DNA of 64,000 bases from Kocuria sp. GTDB taxonomy: Bacteria > Actinomycetota > Actinomycetes > Actinomycetales > Micrococcaceae. Each line of letters begins with the position of its first letter. The first letter of the stretch is position 1. The notes below the pieces were generated by a model. That model was given only the letters and a program-made list of their open reading frames with translations, had not been told where the DNA came from and made no database searches. A program made the translations under genes and the position numbers. Positions 54,681-62,964 of the stretch are shown here, in pieces. The DNA is taken from positions 62,001 to 126,000 of the forward strand of contig JAUNHG010000004.1 of the NCBI GenBank assembly GCA_030524035.1, read 5' to 3'.

Positions 54681-55319
54681 TTGCATTGGATCAGGCGAAC
54701 AGCACGGATTCTGGGGACCGTGATCGGGTCAGCAGTAGTGCTGACCGTCGTGTGGTTAATGGTATGCACGGCGGTACTCATACACCCCAACGTCACAGAG
54801 AACCCAGAACCCGCTGATGCCCTTCTTGTGCTGGGTCCTGCAGATCCCAAGCGCGTGGAAGCAGCCAAGAAAATCATGGAAGACGGTAAAGCGCCCGTGG
54901 TGGTGTATGCCACCCCTGATCCGGTGGAAGGTACCTGGCCATCGGACGCTGAGTTTATTGAAGAACGCCCCCACTGCGATCAACAAGACCTCCCGTATGA
55001 AGTCATGTGTTTTAAGCCCAATCCATCCACGACGCAGGGTGAGGCGATGAAACTGCGGGAACTGGCAGAGGAACGGGGGTGGGATAACGTGATGGTGCTA
55101 ACGTACCGCCCACATGTGGCACGCTCGCAAATGATTATTGAACGCTGTTTTGACGGCACCACCCAGTGGCCAACATTTGATTATTGGGGCAATGATTATC
55201 CCTTGACCAGCCGTTCCACGTGGCGAGAATACGTTTATCAGTCAGCAGGATTCTTGAAAGCTTGGGTAACCCCCGGGTGTGATACCCAACTCCCGTGGCA
55301 GCCCAAAACAGAGCCCTAA
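54681..55319 (+). CDS. ElyC/SanA/YdcF family protein (DUF218)
   Basis: A 212-aa protein. TTG 54681 is chosen because AAGGAG lies eight bases upstream; an ATG at 54660 falls inside that site's 5' side and lacks one. One N-terminal helix (TVIGSAVVLTVVWLMVCTAVLI) anchors it, with the DUF218 domain outside: ADALLVLG, NPSTTQGEAMKLRELAEERG with the conserved Glu, then VMVLTYRPHVARSQMIIERC. Relatives affect cell-envelope integrity. A DxxLPW-containing tail (CDTQLPW) has a Cys that could pair with the one near the middle. Confidence 0.8.
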   Translation: MHWIRRTARILGTVIGSAVVLTVVWLMVCTAVLIHPNVTENPEPADALLVLGPADPKRVEAAKKIMEDGKAPVVVYATPDPVEGTWPSDAEFIEERPHCDQQDLPYEVMCFKPNPSTTQGEAMKLRELAEERGWDNVMVLTYRPHVARSQMIIERCFDGTTQWPTFDYWGNDYPLTSRSTWREYVYQSAGFLKAWVTPGCDTQLPWQPKTEP

Positions 55320-56230
55320 GAATGCCACGTGACTGGCCTTTCCAAATTACGATAACGCAATGGTGTTGTTCCGGTGACCGCCTTGAACTGGCGATTGAAG
55401 TTGGACAAGTTAGTAAATCCTACGTCGTGGCAAATCTGGGCAACTGGCAGTGCCGTGGTCTGCAATAAACGGCAGGCCTCCGTGACCCTCATACGCGTAA
55501 CCGTTTGAACGAATCCCGCACCCGTGGCTCTGACAAATAACCGGGAAAATGCAGTGCGGCTCATGCCCACCTCCTGCGCCAGGTCCTGTGCGCGTAGTCG
55601 CTTTTTGGTGTTATTCACGATGTGGTTTAACACCCGATTAAACACATCAACCTCATGGCTTTTCAGTCGATATGTACCTTCAAACCGGCCCAAGTAGCGG
55701 CGATCATGTTGCGGCGAATCCGCCAAAATCCCGAGGAGGTGTATCACGGCAGCCAACCGACGCATACCGTCCGCCCTGCCCACAGCCTCCAGCGCGGCGG
55801 CACCTTCTTGGGCGGTGGTCCCTAAAAATTCGATCCCTCGCGTCGCTGATTTTATGAAAGAGGCTAGCCCTTTGAGTTCCGGGAAGAATTCAGCAGAAGC
55901 CAAAAAAGAGGTTTGATCAAATTGTAAAACAGCATCACGCAACGGAATGCCCTGCGAATAATCCCCGTGGGACATCCAATTGTGCGGCACAGCGGGTCCC
56001 ACCAAGCACAAGTGCCCCGGCGTGAACGGGCCTACATAGTCCCCCACCATCACAGTCCCAGAAGATTCTCTGATCAGATGAATTTCCACCTCTGGGTGGT
56101 AATGCCACCTGGCCAGGGGATGAGGCCACCCGTGTTCGTGCCAGCGCATGGAACTTGAGGGATCCGGTATAACTAGCTCACGGACAGGTGGGGTGGCCTC
56201 CATCATGGTGCTCTGTGCGGTGGTATTCAC
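55316..56230 (-). CDS. AraC-family transcriptional regulator
   Basis: A 304-aa regulator. The N-terminal cupin domain has RWHYHPEVEIHLI and GHLCLVGPAVPHNW, the usual sugar-sensing fold. The C-terminal double helix-turn-helix (about residues 205-300) has LAQEVGMSRTAFSRLFVRAT and ICHDVGFTNLSNFNRQFKAVTG. GTG 56230 lies seven bases after AGGAGG, while ATG 56236 is too close to it. It directly follows the dehydrogenase and MFS genes on the same strand, so it probably activates polyol use in response to the imported sugar alcohol. Confidence 0.88.
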   Translation of the reverse strand: MNTTAQSTMMEATPPVRELVIPDPSSSMRWHEHGWPHPLARWHYHPEVEIHLIRESSGTVMVGDYVGPFTPGHLCLVGPAVPHNWMSHGDYSQGIPLRDAVLQFDQTSFLASAEFFPELKGLASFIKSATRGIEFLGTTAQEGAAALEAVGRADGMRRLAAVIHLLGILADSPQHDRRYLGRFEGTYRLKSHEVDVFNRVLNHIVNNTKKRLRAQDLAQEVGMSRTAFSRLFVRATGAGFVQTVTRMRVTEACRLLQTTALPVAQICHDVGFTNLSNFNRQFKAVTGTTPLRYRNLERPVTWHS

Positions 56231-56272
56231 CGTCATTCCTCCTGAACACTGCTTGTCTATCCAGCTGCGGCT

Positions 56273-57319
56273 CTAGGAGACCTCCGGGGCCACCCGGATC
56301 TGAATCTTGGTATCCATGGCACGGGCTTCGGCTCCCCGTTCAAAAGCTGCAACAGCGTCATTAAAACCATAGGTAGCACTGATCAGCGCAGAAAGATCCA
56401 CGGCAGGGGACGCGGCCAGCTCAATAGCACGCGGGTAGGCATTGGCATACCGAAACACTGTTTCGATGCGTAGTTCACGGGCCTGAGCTGCTGCGATATC
56501 CAGCGGAACCGGGTCAACGGGTATACCCACTAGAACCACAGTTGCCCCGGGGGCAGGCACGTGCCACAGGTTCGTGAATGCGTGGGGGTTGCCGCTGGCT
56601 TCAAAAACTACGTCAGCCCCCCATCCGTCAGTGGCTGCCGCGACTACTTCCGCAAGGTTCTCACGCGTGGCGTCAACAGGGTGAATTGTTGGGTAGTCAG
56701 AGATTTTCTCGAACTTTTCCGACGCCACGTCCGAAATGTATACACGGGACGCACCGCTGGCAGCAGCCGCAATCGCGGTCAGAACGCCTATGGTGCCCGC
56801 CCCCACCACTGCGACAACGTCTCCGGGCGATAGTTGGGCTTTGGTCACCGCGTGCACCGCAACAGCAAATGGCTCAATCAGTGCGCCTTCTTCAAAGGAC
56901 AAGGCCTCCGGCAACTTAAAAGTAAATGCTGCTGGGTGCACAACTTCTGGCTGGAGACACCCATCCACTGGGGGCGTAGCCCAGAAGCGAACATCTGGAT
57001 CCACGTTATACATACCGAGCTTGGATGCTCGTGAGTGGGGATTAGGGATGCCAGGTTCCATACATACTCGGTCCCCGGGCTGAAGGGTGGTGACTGCGTT
57101 ACCAACTTCCAGGACCGTGCCGGAGGCTTCGTGGCCTAGAACCATGGGGGCTTCCACAACATACGGGCCAATGCGTCCGTGTGTGAAGTAATGAATATCG
57201 CTGCCACAAATGCCGACGGTGTGCACCGCAATACGGACATCTTCGGGGCCAAGCGGGGGTGGGGATGGGACGTCGCGGATGGTGATCTGGTTTTGGCGTT
57301 CAAGAACAACAGCGTCCAT
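56273..57319 (-). CDS. Zinc-dependent polyol (sorbitol/xylitol-type) dehydrogenase
   Basis: A 348-aa medium-chain dehydrogenase. Catalytic zinc ligands are in [10 protein letters not shown] (Cys) and VLGHEASG (His-Glu), with [11 protein letters not shown] downstream; [15 protein letters not shown] binds NAD. The loop that normally holds four structural-zinc Cys reads [18 protein letters not shown] and has none, as in mammalian-type sorbitol dehydrogenases. ATG 57319 has AGGAGA upstream; a longer frame overlaps the transporter stop. Together with the carrier and AraC regulator it should oxidise an imported polyol to a ketose. Confidence 0.88.
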   Translation of the reverse strand: MDAVVLERQNQITIRDVPSPPPLGPEDVRIAVHTVGICGSDIHYFTHGRIGPYVVEAPMVLGHEASGTVLEVGNAVTTLQPGDRVCMEPGIPNPHSRASKLGMYNVDPDVRFWATPPVDGCLQPEVVHPAAFTFKLPEALSFEEGALIEPFAVAVHAVTKAQLSPGDVVAVVGAGTIGVLTAIAAAASGASRVYISDVASEKFEKISDYPTIHPVDATRENLAEVVAAATDGWGADVVFEASGNPHAFTNLWHVPAPGATVVLVGIPVDPVPLDIAAAQARELRIETVFRYANAYPRAIELAASPAVDLSALISATYGFNDAVAAFERGAEARAMDTKIQIRVAPEVS

Positions 57320-57357
57320 GGTGGGTTCTCCTGATTTCGTTGGATCGTGATGGGGCA

Positions 57358-58656
57358 TCATGACGTGGTTACTGCGCTAGCTGCGATCGCACCCCTGGAT
57401 GAATGCGGGAGTACGCGTCCGGTGGCATCGGTAACGCCCGGCTGAGGCGGGTGAATAAAGAAAGTAATCACCGTGCCCAGGATCATCAGCCCCGCGTACA
57501 CCCAGCACACACCCAGCGGCCCCACGATGGGCAGCAAAACAGTTGCGATGCCCGGGCCAAGGAAAGTGGTGAGCCCGGACGCCAAATTGTGTGCAGAAAT
57601 GGCCGCACCACGGTGCTCTGGTGCCAACGCGGGGAAGATCGCCCCCATCGGCACAAACGCAGTTACGGCAACCGCAAAGATCACAGCCGCCATGATCATC
57701 ATGGGGAAATTCGCGCCGAAGATGACGGGGAAATAGGCGAAACATAAGGTGGCAATGGCCATACCCACGAACCCAAACCACCGCATTTGTCGCATCCAGC
57801 CGAACCGGTCGCCGATTCGCCCCCAGATGACGTTGGTGACGATAGTGACGGTATTCATCACAGCCCACATGCTCATCCATTCAGGCAAAGTGAACCAGGC
57901 GTCTCCACCGATTTCGCGGGTGGTGAGGTAGAGCGGCATCATCATTGGGAAACCGTAAAGAGTGAGGTTGCATAACACTCGGATAACAACCGACCGTAAA
58001 ATGTTGGGGTTTTCCACCAGAATGGTGACTCCACGCAGCAATTCGCGGGTGCGCTGCGAACCGGTGAGTTTTTCAGGCACGTTTTCAGAGTCCTGGGCCG
58101 TCGGAACAAGAAACACACACATGAGGGTGCCAATACCCACAAACAGTAGAGACACCCATAAAGTGGCGTATTCCCCAATATGAGGGACCATCAAACTAGG
58201 CAAAAAAGCGCCCATGGCTCCTAGCCCAAAGGAGAACGACGCCCAGAACCACCCCATTGCGGAAGCTAATCGTGATTGATCCACCGTTTGGGCGATCAAC
58301 ACCACAAAGGAATACATGAACAACGGGTAAGCGATCCCCCGAAGGCTGTAGAGCAGAATGGTCCCGGTCACGCTTTGGAGGCCCACAGTGAGGAATAGCA
58401 CGTGCAACACCATCCACAGCACACCGCCTAGGACCATGAGTCTTTTTGCACCGAAGACTTCAGCCATCACACCCGTGGTCCAGGCCGCGAAAGCCACCAC
58501 CAGACCGTAAATCGTAAATGCCAACCCTGCTTGGGTGGGAGTGAAACCGTTGCTTACCAGAAAACGGGACAGAAAGGTTAGTTCAAAGCCGTCTCCGGTC
58601 ATGAAAACGGCCAGGGCAATGTAGCCGAACAGTAGTCGGCGGGGCATACCGAACAC
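57358..58656 (-). CDS. MFS polyol transporter (RbtT/DalT/CsbX-like)
   Basis: A 432-aa, twelve-helix MFS protein. GTG 58656 is chosen because GAAGGAG lies seven bases upstream; the open frame goes to 58917 but crosses into the tRNA region. Early sequence DGFELTFLSRFLVSNGFTP matches the polyol branch, where an acidic Asp-Glu pair lies in helix 1, and GAKRLMVLGGVLWM follows. Proton-driven uptake of ribitol, arabitol, xylitol or a related sugar alcohol is the likely role. It is first in the transporter-dehydrogenase-regulator operon. Confidence 0.85.
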   Translation of the reverse strand: MFGMPRRLLFGYIALAVFMTGDGFELTFLSRFLVSNGFTPTQAGLAFTIYGLVVAFAAWTTGVMAEVFGAKRLMVLGGVLWMVLHVLFLTVGLQSVTGTILLYSLRGIAYPLFMYSFVVLIAQTVDQSRLASAMGWFWASFSFGLGAMGAFLPSLMVPHIGEYATLWVSLLFVGIGTLMCVFLVPTAQDSENVPEKLTGSQRTRELLRGVTILVENPNILRSVVIRVLCNLTLYGFPMMMPLYLTTREIGGDAWFTLPEWMSMWAVMNTVTIVTNVIWGRIGDRFGWMRQMRWFGFVGMAIATLCFAYFPVIFGANFPMMIMAAVIFAVAVTAFVPMGAIFPALAPEHRGAAISAHNLASGLTTFLGPGIATVLLPIVGPLGVCWVYAGLMILGTVITFFIHPPQPGVTDATGRVLPHSSRGAIAASAVTTS

Positions 58657-58887
58657 CTTGTCACTCCTTCGTGATCTCGCTATGGCGTGCACCAACACGG
58701 TGATCACGCGAATCAATAACCACAACTTATGGAGTGTGTGCCGGGCCACACTAGCCACACAAAACGCTATTTTTTTGTACTTTTGTGCACCTGTCGATGA
58801 CCAACGGAAGATATAGATTGGCACACCAGGCGCGGGGTGGGTAGTATCTACCCGTTGCCCAGCAGCGTCCGTGCTGCTGACCATCAC

Positions 58888-58971
58888 GCGCGAGTGGCGG
58901 AATAGGCAGACGCGCACGGTTCAGGTCCGTGTGCCCGAGAGGGCGTGGGGGTTCAACTCCCCCCTCGCGCA
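58888..58971 (+). tRNA. tRNA-Leu (CAG)
   Basis: A full class II cloverleaf. The acceptor arms gcgcgag (58888-58894) and ctcgcgc (58964-58970) pair perfectly with discriminator A at 58971. The anticodon loop ttcaggt holds CAG at 58922-58924 and is closed by a six-pair stem (gcacgg with ccgtgt, last pair G-U). A long variable arm (gcccgagagggc) and the T-loop gttcaactc are present. CCA is not encoded. Confidence 0.97.
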
Positions 58972-59021
58972 CACTGGGTGGTCCGTATAAGAACGTGAAT
59001 CACGTTGTGCGGATAGCCACA

Positions 59022-59061
59022 ATGAGGCCGGATTGCTCCTTCAGGAGCGGTCCGGCCTCAT
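59022..59061. terminator. Hairpin downstream of the tRNA
   Basis: atgaggccgga (59022-59032) pairs with tccggcctcat (59051-59061), with an inner gctcc/ggagc stem. Only a short T-poor sequence follows, so termination is likely but not certain. Confidence 0.65.
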
Positions 59062-59260
59062 GCATTCCCCGCCGCGCACGCCGACGCGCCTATGGCACCG
59101 CGGGGTGAGGCATTGGGCAGCACCGTGTGAAAACCACCGTGATTCTCATGTAACCAAAGCGACCCAAGGTACGCCGCTATTGATCCGACCAAGCGACGCA
59201 TGTTTCATGGAACGTGACGTGCGTCATGCCATGTATTCACACAGCCCACCAGGGGGAACC

Positions 59261-60280
59261 ATGAACCGGAGAAAGAACAACAGCACCGTGCCCCGCAGAT
59301 TGCTGTCCTTGGGTGCCGTGGCAGCATTACCGCTCGGCGCACTCGTAGCGCAGGCCCCTGCCAGCGCCGAAACCGCCAGGGAGTCCGCTGTCGATTCTCT
59401 GTGGAATGTGATCGGGAATGACTGGGACCTAGACGGATTGTCCAATACCGACGAGCAGCAACGCGGCACTGACCCCCACCACCCCGATTCGGACGGCGAC
59501 GGTCTGGCCGACGGACACGAACTGCGGGGTGTGGGCACTAAGCGCCAAGAGGTCCGGACCCACACAGGACCCATTCCTGCTTTTGTCATTCCGACGAACC
59601 CGTTGTTGGCTGACTCAGACGGTGACGGTCTCACGGATTCCGAGGAGAACCGTGAGTACACCCGGCCTGACCGCACAGACACTGACGACGACGGTCTTAC
59701 AGATGCACAGGAAGTCAACCAAAAGTTGGGCAAGGGGAGCCAATCGCGGACTTGCGCCTTGTCCAAGGACACAGACTTCGACGGGATCGGAGACGGTGAC
59801 GAGGTGGCTGCCGGCACCGATCCCAATATCAGCGATAAGCCAAACCCGCGTCCTTCACGTCATGACCTCAGAGACCATGACGGGGACTGTATGCCCGACT
59901 GGGTCGAATTCAATATGGGAGCCAACAGCACAAAATATTGGGTCACAGACACGGATGATGACGGTGCCATCGACAGCGTCGAGGTGTTCGGCTACGGCAA
60001 TACCGACTGGGCCGATTACTCGGAGAGTCAGACGCGGGGAAGGACTTCAGATTCCGACGGCGACGGTTTGTTGGACGGCCTTGAATTTTCCCAGGGCACG
60101 GACGCAAACAGTGCGGACACGGACGGTGACGGGTTCACCGACTCGCAGGAGGGCTTCTTCATGATCGATTGGGCGGGAGAAACCCGGGTGTTCCAGATCG
60201 ACCCGCTGAACCCTGATCAGGACAAGAACGGGGTGCCAGATGGCCAGGAGTACAGCCTTGACGGCATGACCCGGGCCTAA
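59261..60280 (+). CDS. Secreted protein with calcium-binding thrombospondin type 3-like repeats
   Basis: A 339-aa exported protein. ATG 59261 has an AGGGGG site and opens a signal peptide (RRLLSLGAVAALPLGALVAQ) cleaved after APASA near residue 36. The mature part holds at least eight DxDxDG-type loops, such as DSDGDGLADGHE, DTDDDGLTDAQE, DTDFDGIGDGDE and DSDGDGLLDGLE, spaced about 20-45 residues. These bind calcium and stiffen surface proteins. No LPxTG or membrane anchor is seen, so it is probably released or held by charge. The role (adhesion, biofilm, calcium binding) is open. Confidence 0.85.
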   Translation: MNRRKNNSTVPRRLLSLGAVAALPLGALVAQAPASAETARESAVDSLWNVIGNDWDLDGLSNTDEQQRGTDPHHPDSDGDGLADGHELRGVGTKRQEVRTHTGPIPAFVIPTNPLLADSDGDGLTDSEENREYTRPDRTDTDDDGLTDAQEVNQKLGKGSQSRTCALSKDTDFDGIGDGDEVAAGTDPNISDKPNPRPSRHDLRDHDGDCMPDWVEFNMGANSTKYWVTDTDDDGAIDSVEVFGYGNTDWADYSESQTRGRTSDSDGDGLLDGLEFSQGTDANSADTDGDGFTDSQEGFFMIDWAGETRVFQIDPLNPDQDKNGVPDGQEYSLDGMTRA

Positions 60281-60318
60281 AGATCTGACCAGGCACTTCT
60301 TGCTGCGAATGCAGGAGG

Positions 60319-60840
60319 TTAACCCGGGAGCGCCCCGCACTCCAAGGCCAGCAATGTGGTTTTTGTATCCAGGCCGCCCGCGTAACCCCCCAGAGTGCCG
60401 TCGGTGCGCAGTACCCGGTGGCAGGGCACCACAATCGGCAGCGGATTGGTTGCGCATGCGGTACCCACTGCGCGCACCGCATGCGGGTTGCCAACCTGCT
60501 CAGCAACCTGTTTGTACGACATCGTGTGTCCGTACCGGATGCGTGTCAGGTAACGCTGCACGGTCAGTCGGAATCCAGCGGAAAGCCGGTGGTCTAGCGG
60601 CAGATCAAAATCACGGCGAGTGCCCGCGAAATATTCCTCCAACTGGCGCGCTGCTTGGTCTAGGCGATCAGGAGCATGCAGCACGCGCGCATTGATCTTG
60701 GCTGCCAACGCCTGAAGAGCCGCTTCGACTCCTTCTTGCTCAAAGGCAATGCGCACCACACCTTGCTCTGTGGCGGCTAGTAATAACTGGCCCACCGGGG
60801 TGTCCACCGCACGGTATACAACATCAACCTTGTTACTCAT
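60319..60840 (-). CDS. ogt: Methylated-DNA-protein cysteine methyltransferase
   Basis: A 173-aa DNA repair protein that removes alkyl groups from O6-guanine by transfer to its own cysteine. The active site is IVVPCHRVLRTDG (Cys near residue 137), and the helix-turn-helix YKQVAEQVGNPHAVRAVG with the arginine finger precedes it. ATG 60840 is chosen for length and a GGGGA site; the open frame reaches 60891. No ada regulator domain is attached. Confidence 0.93.
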   Translation of the reverse strand: MSNKVDVVYRAVDTPVGQLLLAATEQGVVRIAFEQEGVEAALQALAAKINARVLHAPDRLDQAARQLEEYFAGTRRDFDLPLDHRLSAGFRLTVQRYLTRIRYGHTMSYKQVAEQVGNPHAVRAVGTACATNPLPIVVPCHRVLRTDGTLGGYAGGLDTKTTLLALECGALPG

Positions 60841-60891
60841 CACGATCCCCCATTCCAACTCCAGATGCGCCCTCATGAGAAGGTGAGGCAA

Positions 60892-61094
60892 TGCGACCGT
60901 GCACGCTTTTATCCCTTCGACTCTAGGTTTCCCCTAGCCAAAAGGCTAGTACATAGAGTCACAATAGGCTCGCGCTCTTTAATCGGTTATTTACCTCACA
61001 CTAAAGTAGCAATGGCGGCTCGGCAAAAACCGATGGTCCGGCATCATGTCGGCACCGCGAGTGCCGGGAAGCCTAGAAGGGAGGTGACGAAGCT
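60892..61094 (+). promoter_or_regulatory. Leader region of the 45-aa peptide gene
   Basis: The region holds two overlapping, mutually exclusive hairpins, ctagg/cctag (60923-60937) and ctagcc/ggctag (60934-60949), and a further stem cggcac/gtgccg (61050-61066) just before the ribosome binding site AGAAGGGAGGTGA (61075-61087). Sequence control of translation or early termination is possible. No clear promoter hexamers were identified. Confidence 0.35.
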
Positions 61095-61232
61095 ATGACT
61101 GCAATGCTGGAAACAGATGAAATCATCGATATCGATCTTGAGATTGATATCGATGACATGCCAACCGATGCGGGTAGCAGGCCCATGATTCGTAGTATCA
61201 GCCTGGTGCTTTCCTCGACGATATCTATGTGA
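61095..61232 (+). CDS. RiPP-like precursor peptide, 45 aa
   Basis: An ATG with an exceptionally strong ribosome binding site (GGGAGGTGA, eight bases upstream) opens a 45-codon gene. The product has an acidic leader-like first half (DEIIDIDLEIDIDDMP), then TDAGSRP and an uncharged, hydroxyl-rich end MIRSISLVLSSTISM with five Ser and one Thr but no Cys. The acidic leader plus Ser/Thr-rich tail is the pattern of RiPP precursors. No known motif (FNLD, double-Gly, PxxxTP) is present, so the class cannot be named. The last codon and stop overlap the start of the next gene (GTGA). Confidence 0.6.
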   Translation: MTAMLETDEIIDIDLEIDIDDMPTDAGSRPMIRSISLVLSSTISM

Positions 61233-61702
61233 CGGAAATGATCGAATTTCCGACTAAGGCCGCCGACTACGACACGGCCCTTATATATGCGAGACTAGGC
61301 CCCCGTTCAGATCAAAGAAAGATCACGCTTTCAGATGCGTACTTTCTTACTCATCTAGTATTCTACTCCACAAGATTCGGCAAGCGTCCGAGCGCGCTCT
61401 CGAATGAGAATGTGACGTGGACGGCCCGTGCGCTCTCCGCAATCTCCGTCTCCGCCAAAATACAATCCAATCTGGACCTGCTGGCAGAATGCGAAGCGAG
61501 CCGCGTGTTACTCGAACCCAGCATGCCCTCAAATCCGTTTCGCAAACATCTTACAGAGACTGTTAATGCTCTCGGCTTTTTACCATCTAACGCATCTATG
61601 GTGGGCTCGATCAATCGTCTTTCGCAAGACGAGATTTTTCGCGATTCATATCACTCAACACTCGCCTTTATCCTCATGGCTTCAGCAATCAATCGCCTGT
61701 AA
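61229..61702 (+). CDS. Unknown protein coupled to the RiPP-like peptide
   Basis: A 157-aa, mostly helical protein from GTG 61229, which overlaps the peptide gene's stop and so depends on its translation. It has the segment LSDAYFLTHLVFYSTRFG near residues 31-48, similar to THxxFYxTxFG stretches I associate with DUF6895-type proteins seen near peptide gene clusters, and a later LAECEASRVLLEP. No signal peptide or membrane segment. A role in maturation of, or immunity to, the peptide is inferred only from coupling. The family assignment is weak. Confidence 0.5.
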   Translation: MTEMIEFPTKAADYDTALIYARLGPRSDQRKITLSDAYFLTHLVFYSTRFGKRPSALSNENVTWTARALSAISVSAKIQSNLDLLAECEASRVLLEPSMPSNPFRKHLTETVNALGFLPSNASMVGSINRLSQDEIFRDSYHSTLAFILMASAINRL

Positions 61703-62400
61703 GAGCCCCCATCCCTACGTGTGCTGATCACGTGCTGGTCACTGTGAGCAGTGATGGGCGGATATCACGCAACTGCGTAACGTCGTGAGAGCCAAACACC
61801 CAAACCACACCTTGCCGCATGCGGCCCGCCCGTATTCCCCGTCTCTGTTTTTCTCCCCTAAATTATTGAGGAGTAATTGCGGTAAGCGTGCGATCGCCCC
61901 AAAACCTTGTACGAGGCTGAGCAAAGGTATAACACCGTCGCCACTGTCCTGCACCAAGGGACGAAGAACTCTTACCTTAGCCGCCCGCATCATCGACAAG
62001 AAGAAAGTCGAATCTTCTTCTGATCAAGCTCCACTCGCCAACGTCTGTCAGATCACAGACACTGCAACACCCCCGATAACAAGCAATCCCTTGCTGCATG
62101 CTGCAAGGGATCCCCACCGCCAGGTTTGATAAGCCAGGTATTCATGATGTGCGGTTCCTTGAAGAGACTTACCACCATGGAGGTACGAGAACGCTCCAGC
62201 ATGCTCCCTGGTATCACCCGGGCGATATACGCTGGACTAGCCAAGCTGGGTGTGAGGCTACCCAGCTCATGGGCTGTTTAAGCTCGAGCCACCCGAGCAT
62301 GCTGCATGCAACAGAGTTATCTCATGAACCGATAGAGCTCGTCACGCTACTCATATGGGGAAGCGCTGTAACCAACGGTGCAGGAGACAGTAAGTACACG
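61703..62400. other. Spacer with palindromes between the peptide and sigma-factor genes
   Basis: About 700 bases without a credible gene: open frames on both strands lack ribosome binding sites and known motifs. It contains gtctgt/acagac (62043-62060) and a 26-base near-palindrome at 62086-62111 (atcccttgc/gcaagggat around gcatgc). These may be operators for the genes downstream. Confidence 0.5.
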
Positions 62401-62964
62401 ATGGCATGGCCAGAATCTGTGAGTGAGACGGATAGGGAGCTACTCGCCCGAATCGGTGAACAGGATGAGCGCGCCCTCGCTGAGCTCTACGCCCGCTACT
62501 CGACTGTAGTTTTCAGTTTCGTAACGGCTCGAACGCCGAGTCGCGAAGTCGCGGAAGAGGTTAGTGCTGATGTTTGGCTAGGCTGCTGGCGATCAGCGCG
62601 TGCATTCCGGAACGACAGCCAAGTACTGACCTGGCTGTTAGGCATTGCGAAAAGACAGATCTACTCACATACCCGACGTCAGTATCCACCGCAGGTGCCG
62701 CTCGATGAAGACCAGTACACCATCCCTGCAGCCGAGGCTGGTCCCGACCAGATGGCGGTGTCTGCTGACGAGACCCGCACACTCCTGGCTGCATTGAAAG
62801 CGCTTCCTGTTGACCTAAATGAGGTCGTTCGCCTGGCGTGGGTATATGAACTGCCGTATGCGGAGATCGCGGAATTGACAGGCATTCCCCCAGGGACCGT
62901 GAAAAGCAGAGTGTCGCGAGCTCGGCGTTTGTTACGCGAGACACTAAGGAGAAGCAATGAGTGA
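62401..62964 (+). CDS. ECF-type RNA polymerase sigma factor
   Basis: A 187-aa sigma-70-like factor. Region 2 (about residues 20-95) includes LAELYARYSTVVFSFVTART and the -10-recognising helix VSADVWLGCWRSARAFRN; region 4 (about 125-185) includes LPYAEIAELTGIPPGTVKSR. Region 3 is absent, which defines the ECF group. ATG 62401 has AGGAGA fourteen bases upstream, rather far. It overlaps the following membrane protein gene, the usual arrangement with an anti-sigma factor, although that neighbour lacks a zinc-binding anti-sigma motif. Confidence 0.9.
   Translation: MAWPESVSETDRELLARIGEQDERALAELYARYSTVVFSFVTARTPSREVAEEVSADVWLGCWRSARAFRNDSQVLTWLLGIAKRQIYSHTRRQYPPQVPLDEDQYTIPAAEAGPDQMAVSADETRTLLAALKALPVDLNEVVRLAWVYELPYAEIAELTGIPPGTVKSRVSRARRLLRETLRRSNE

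Noticed and set aside
58657..58917. Longer N-terminus for the MFS polyol carrier
   Set aside because: The extra frame runs through the tRNA-Leu gene and lacks a ribosome binding site; GTG 58656 has GAAGGAG at the right distance.
58888..59061. tRNA-Leu as an integration site of an island
   Set aside because: No integrase gene and no repeat of the tRNA 3' end was seen downstream.
59430..60260. Possible CRISPR-like or tandem DNA repeat
   Set aside because: The repeated pattern is the protein-level DxDxDG loop with uneven spacing and diverged codons; there are no identical DNA repeats with spacers.
61739..62129. Opposed ORFs in the spacer after the peptide locus
   Set aside because: Both lack ribosome binding sites and similarity to anything I know; they are probably chance frames in a GC-rich spacer.
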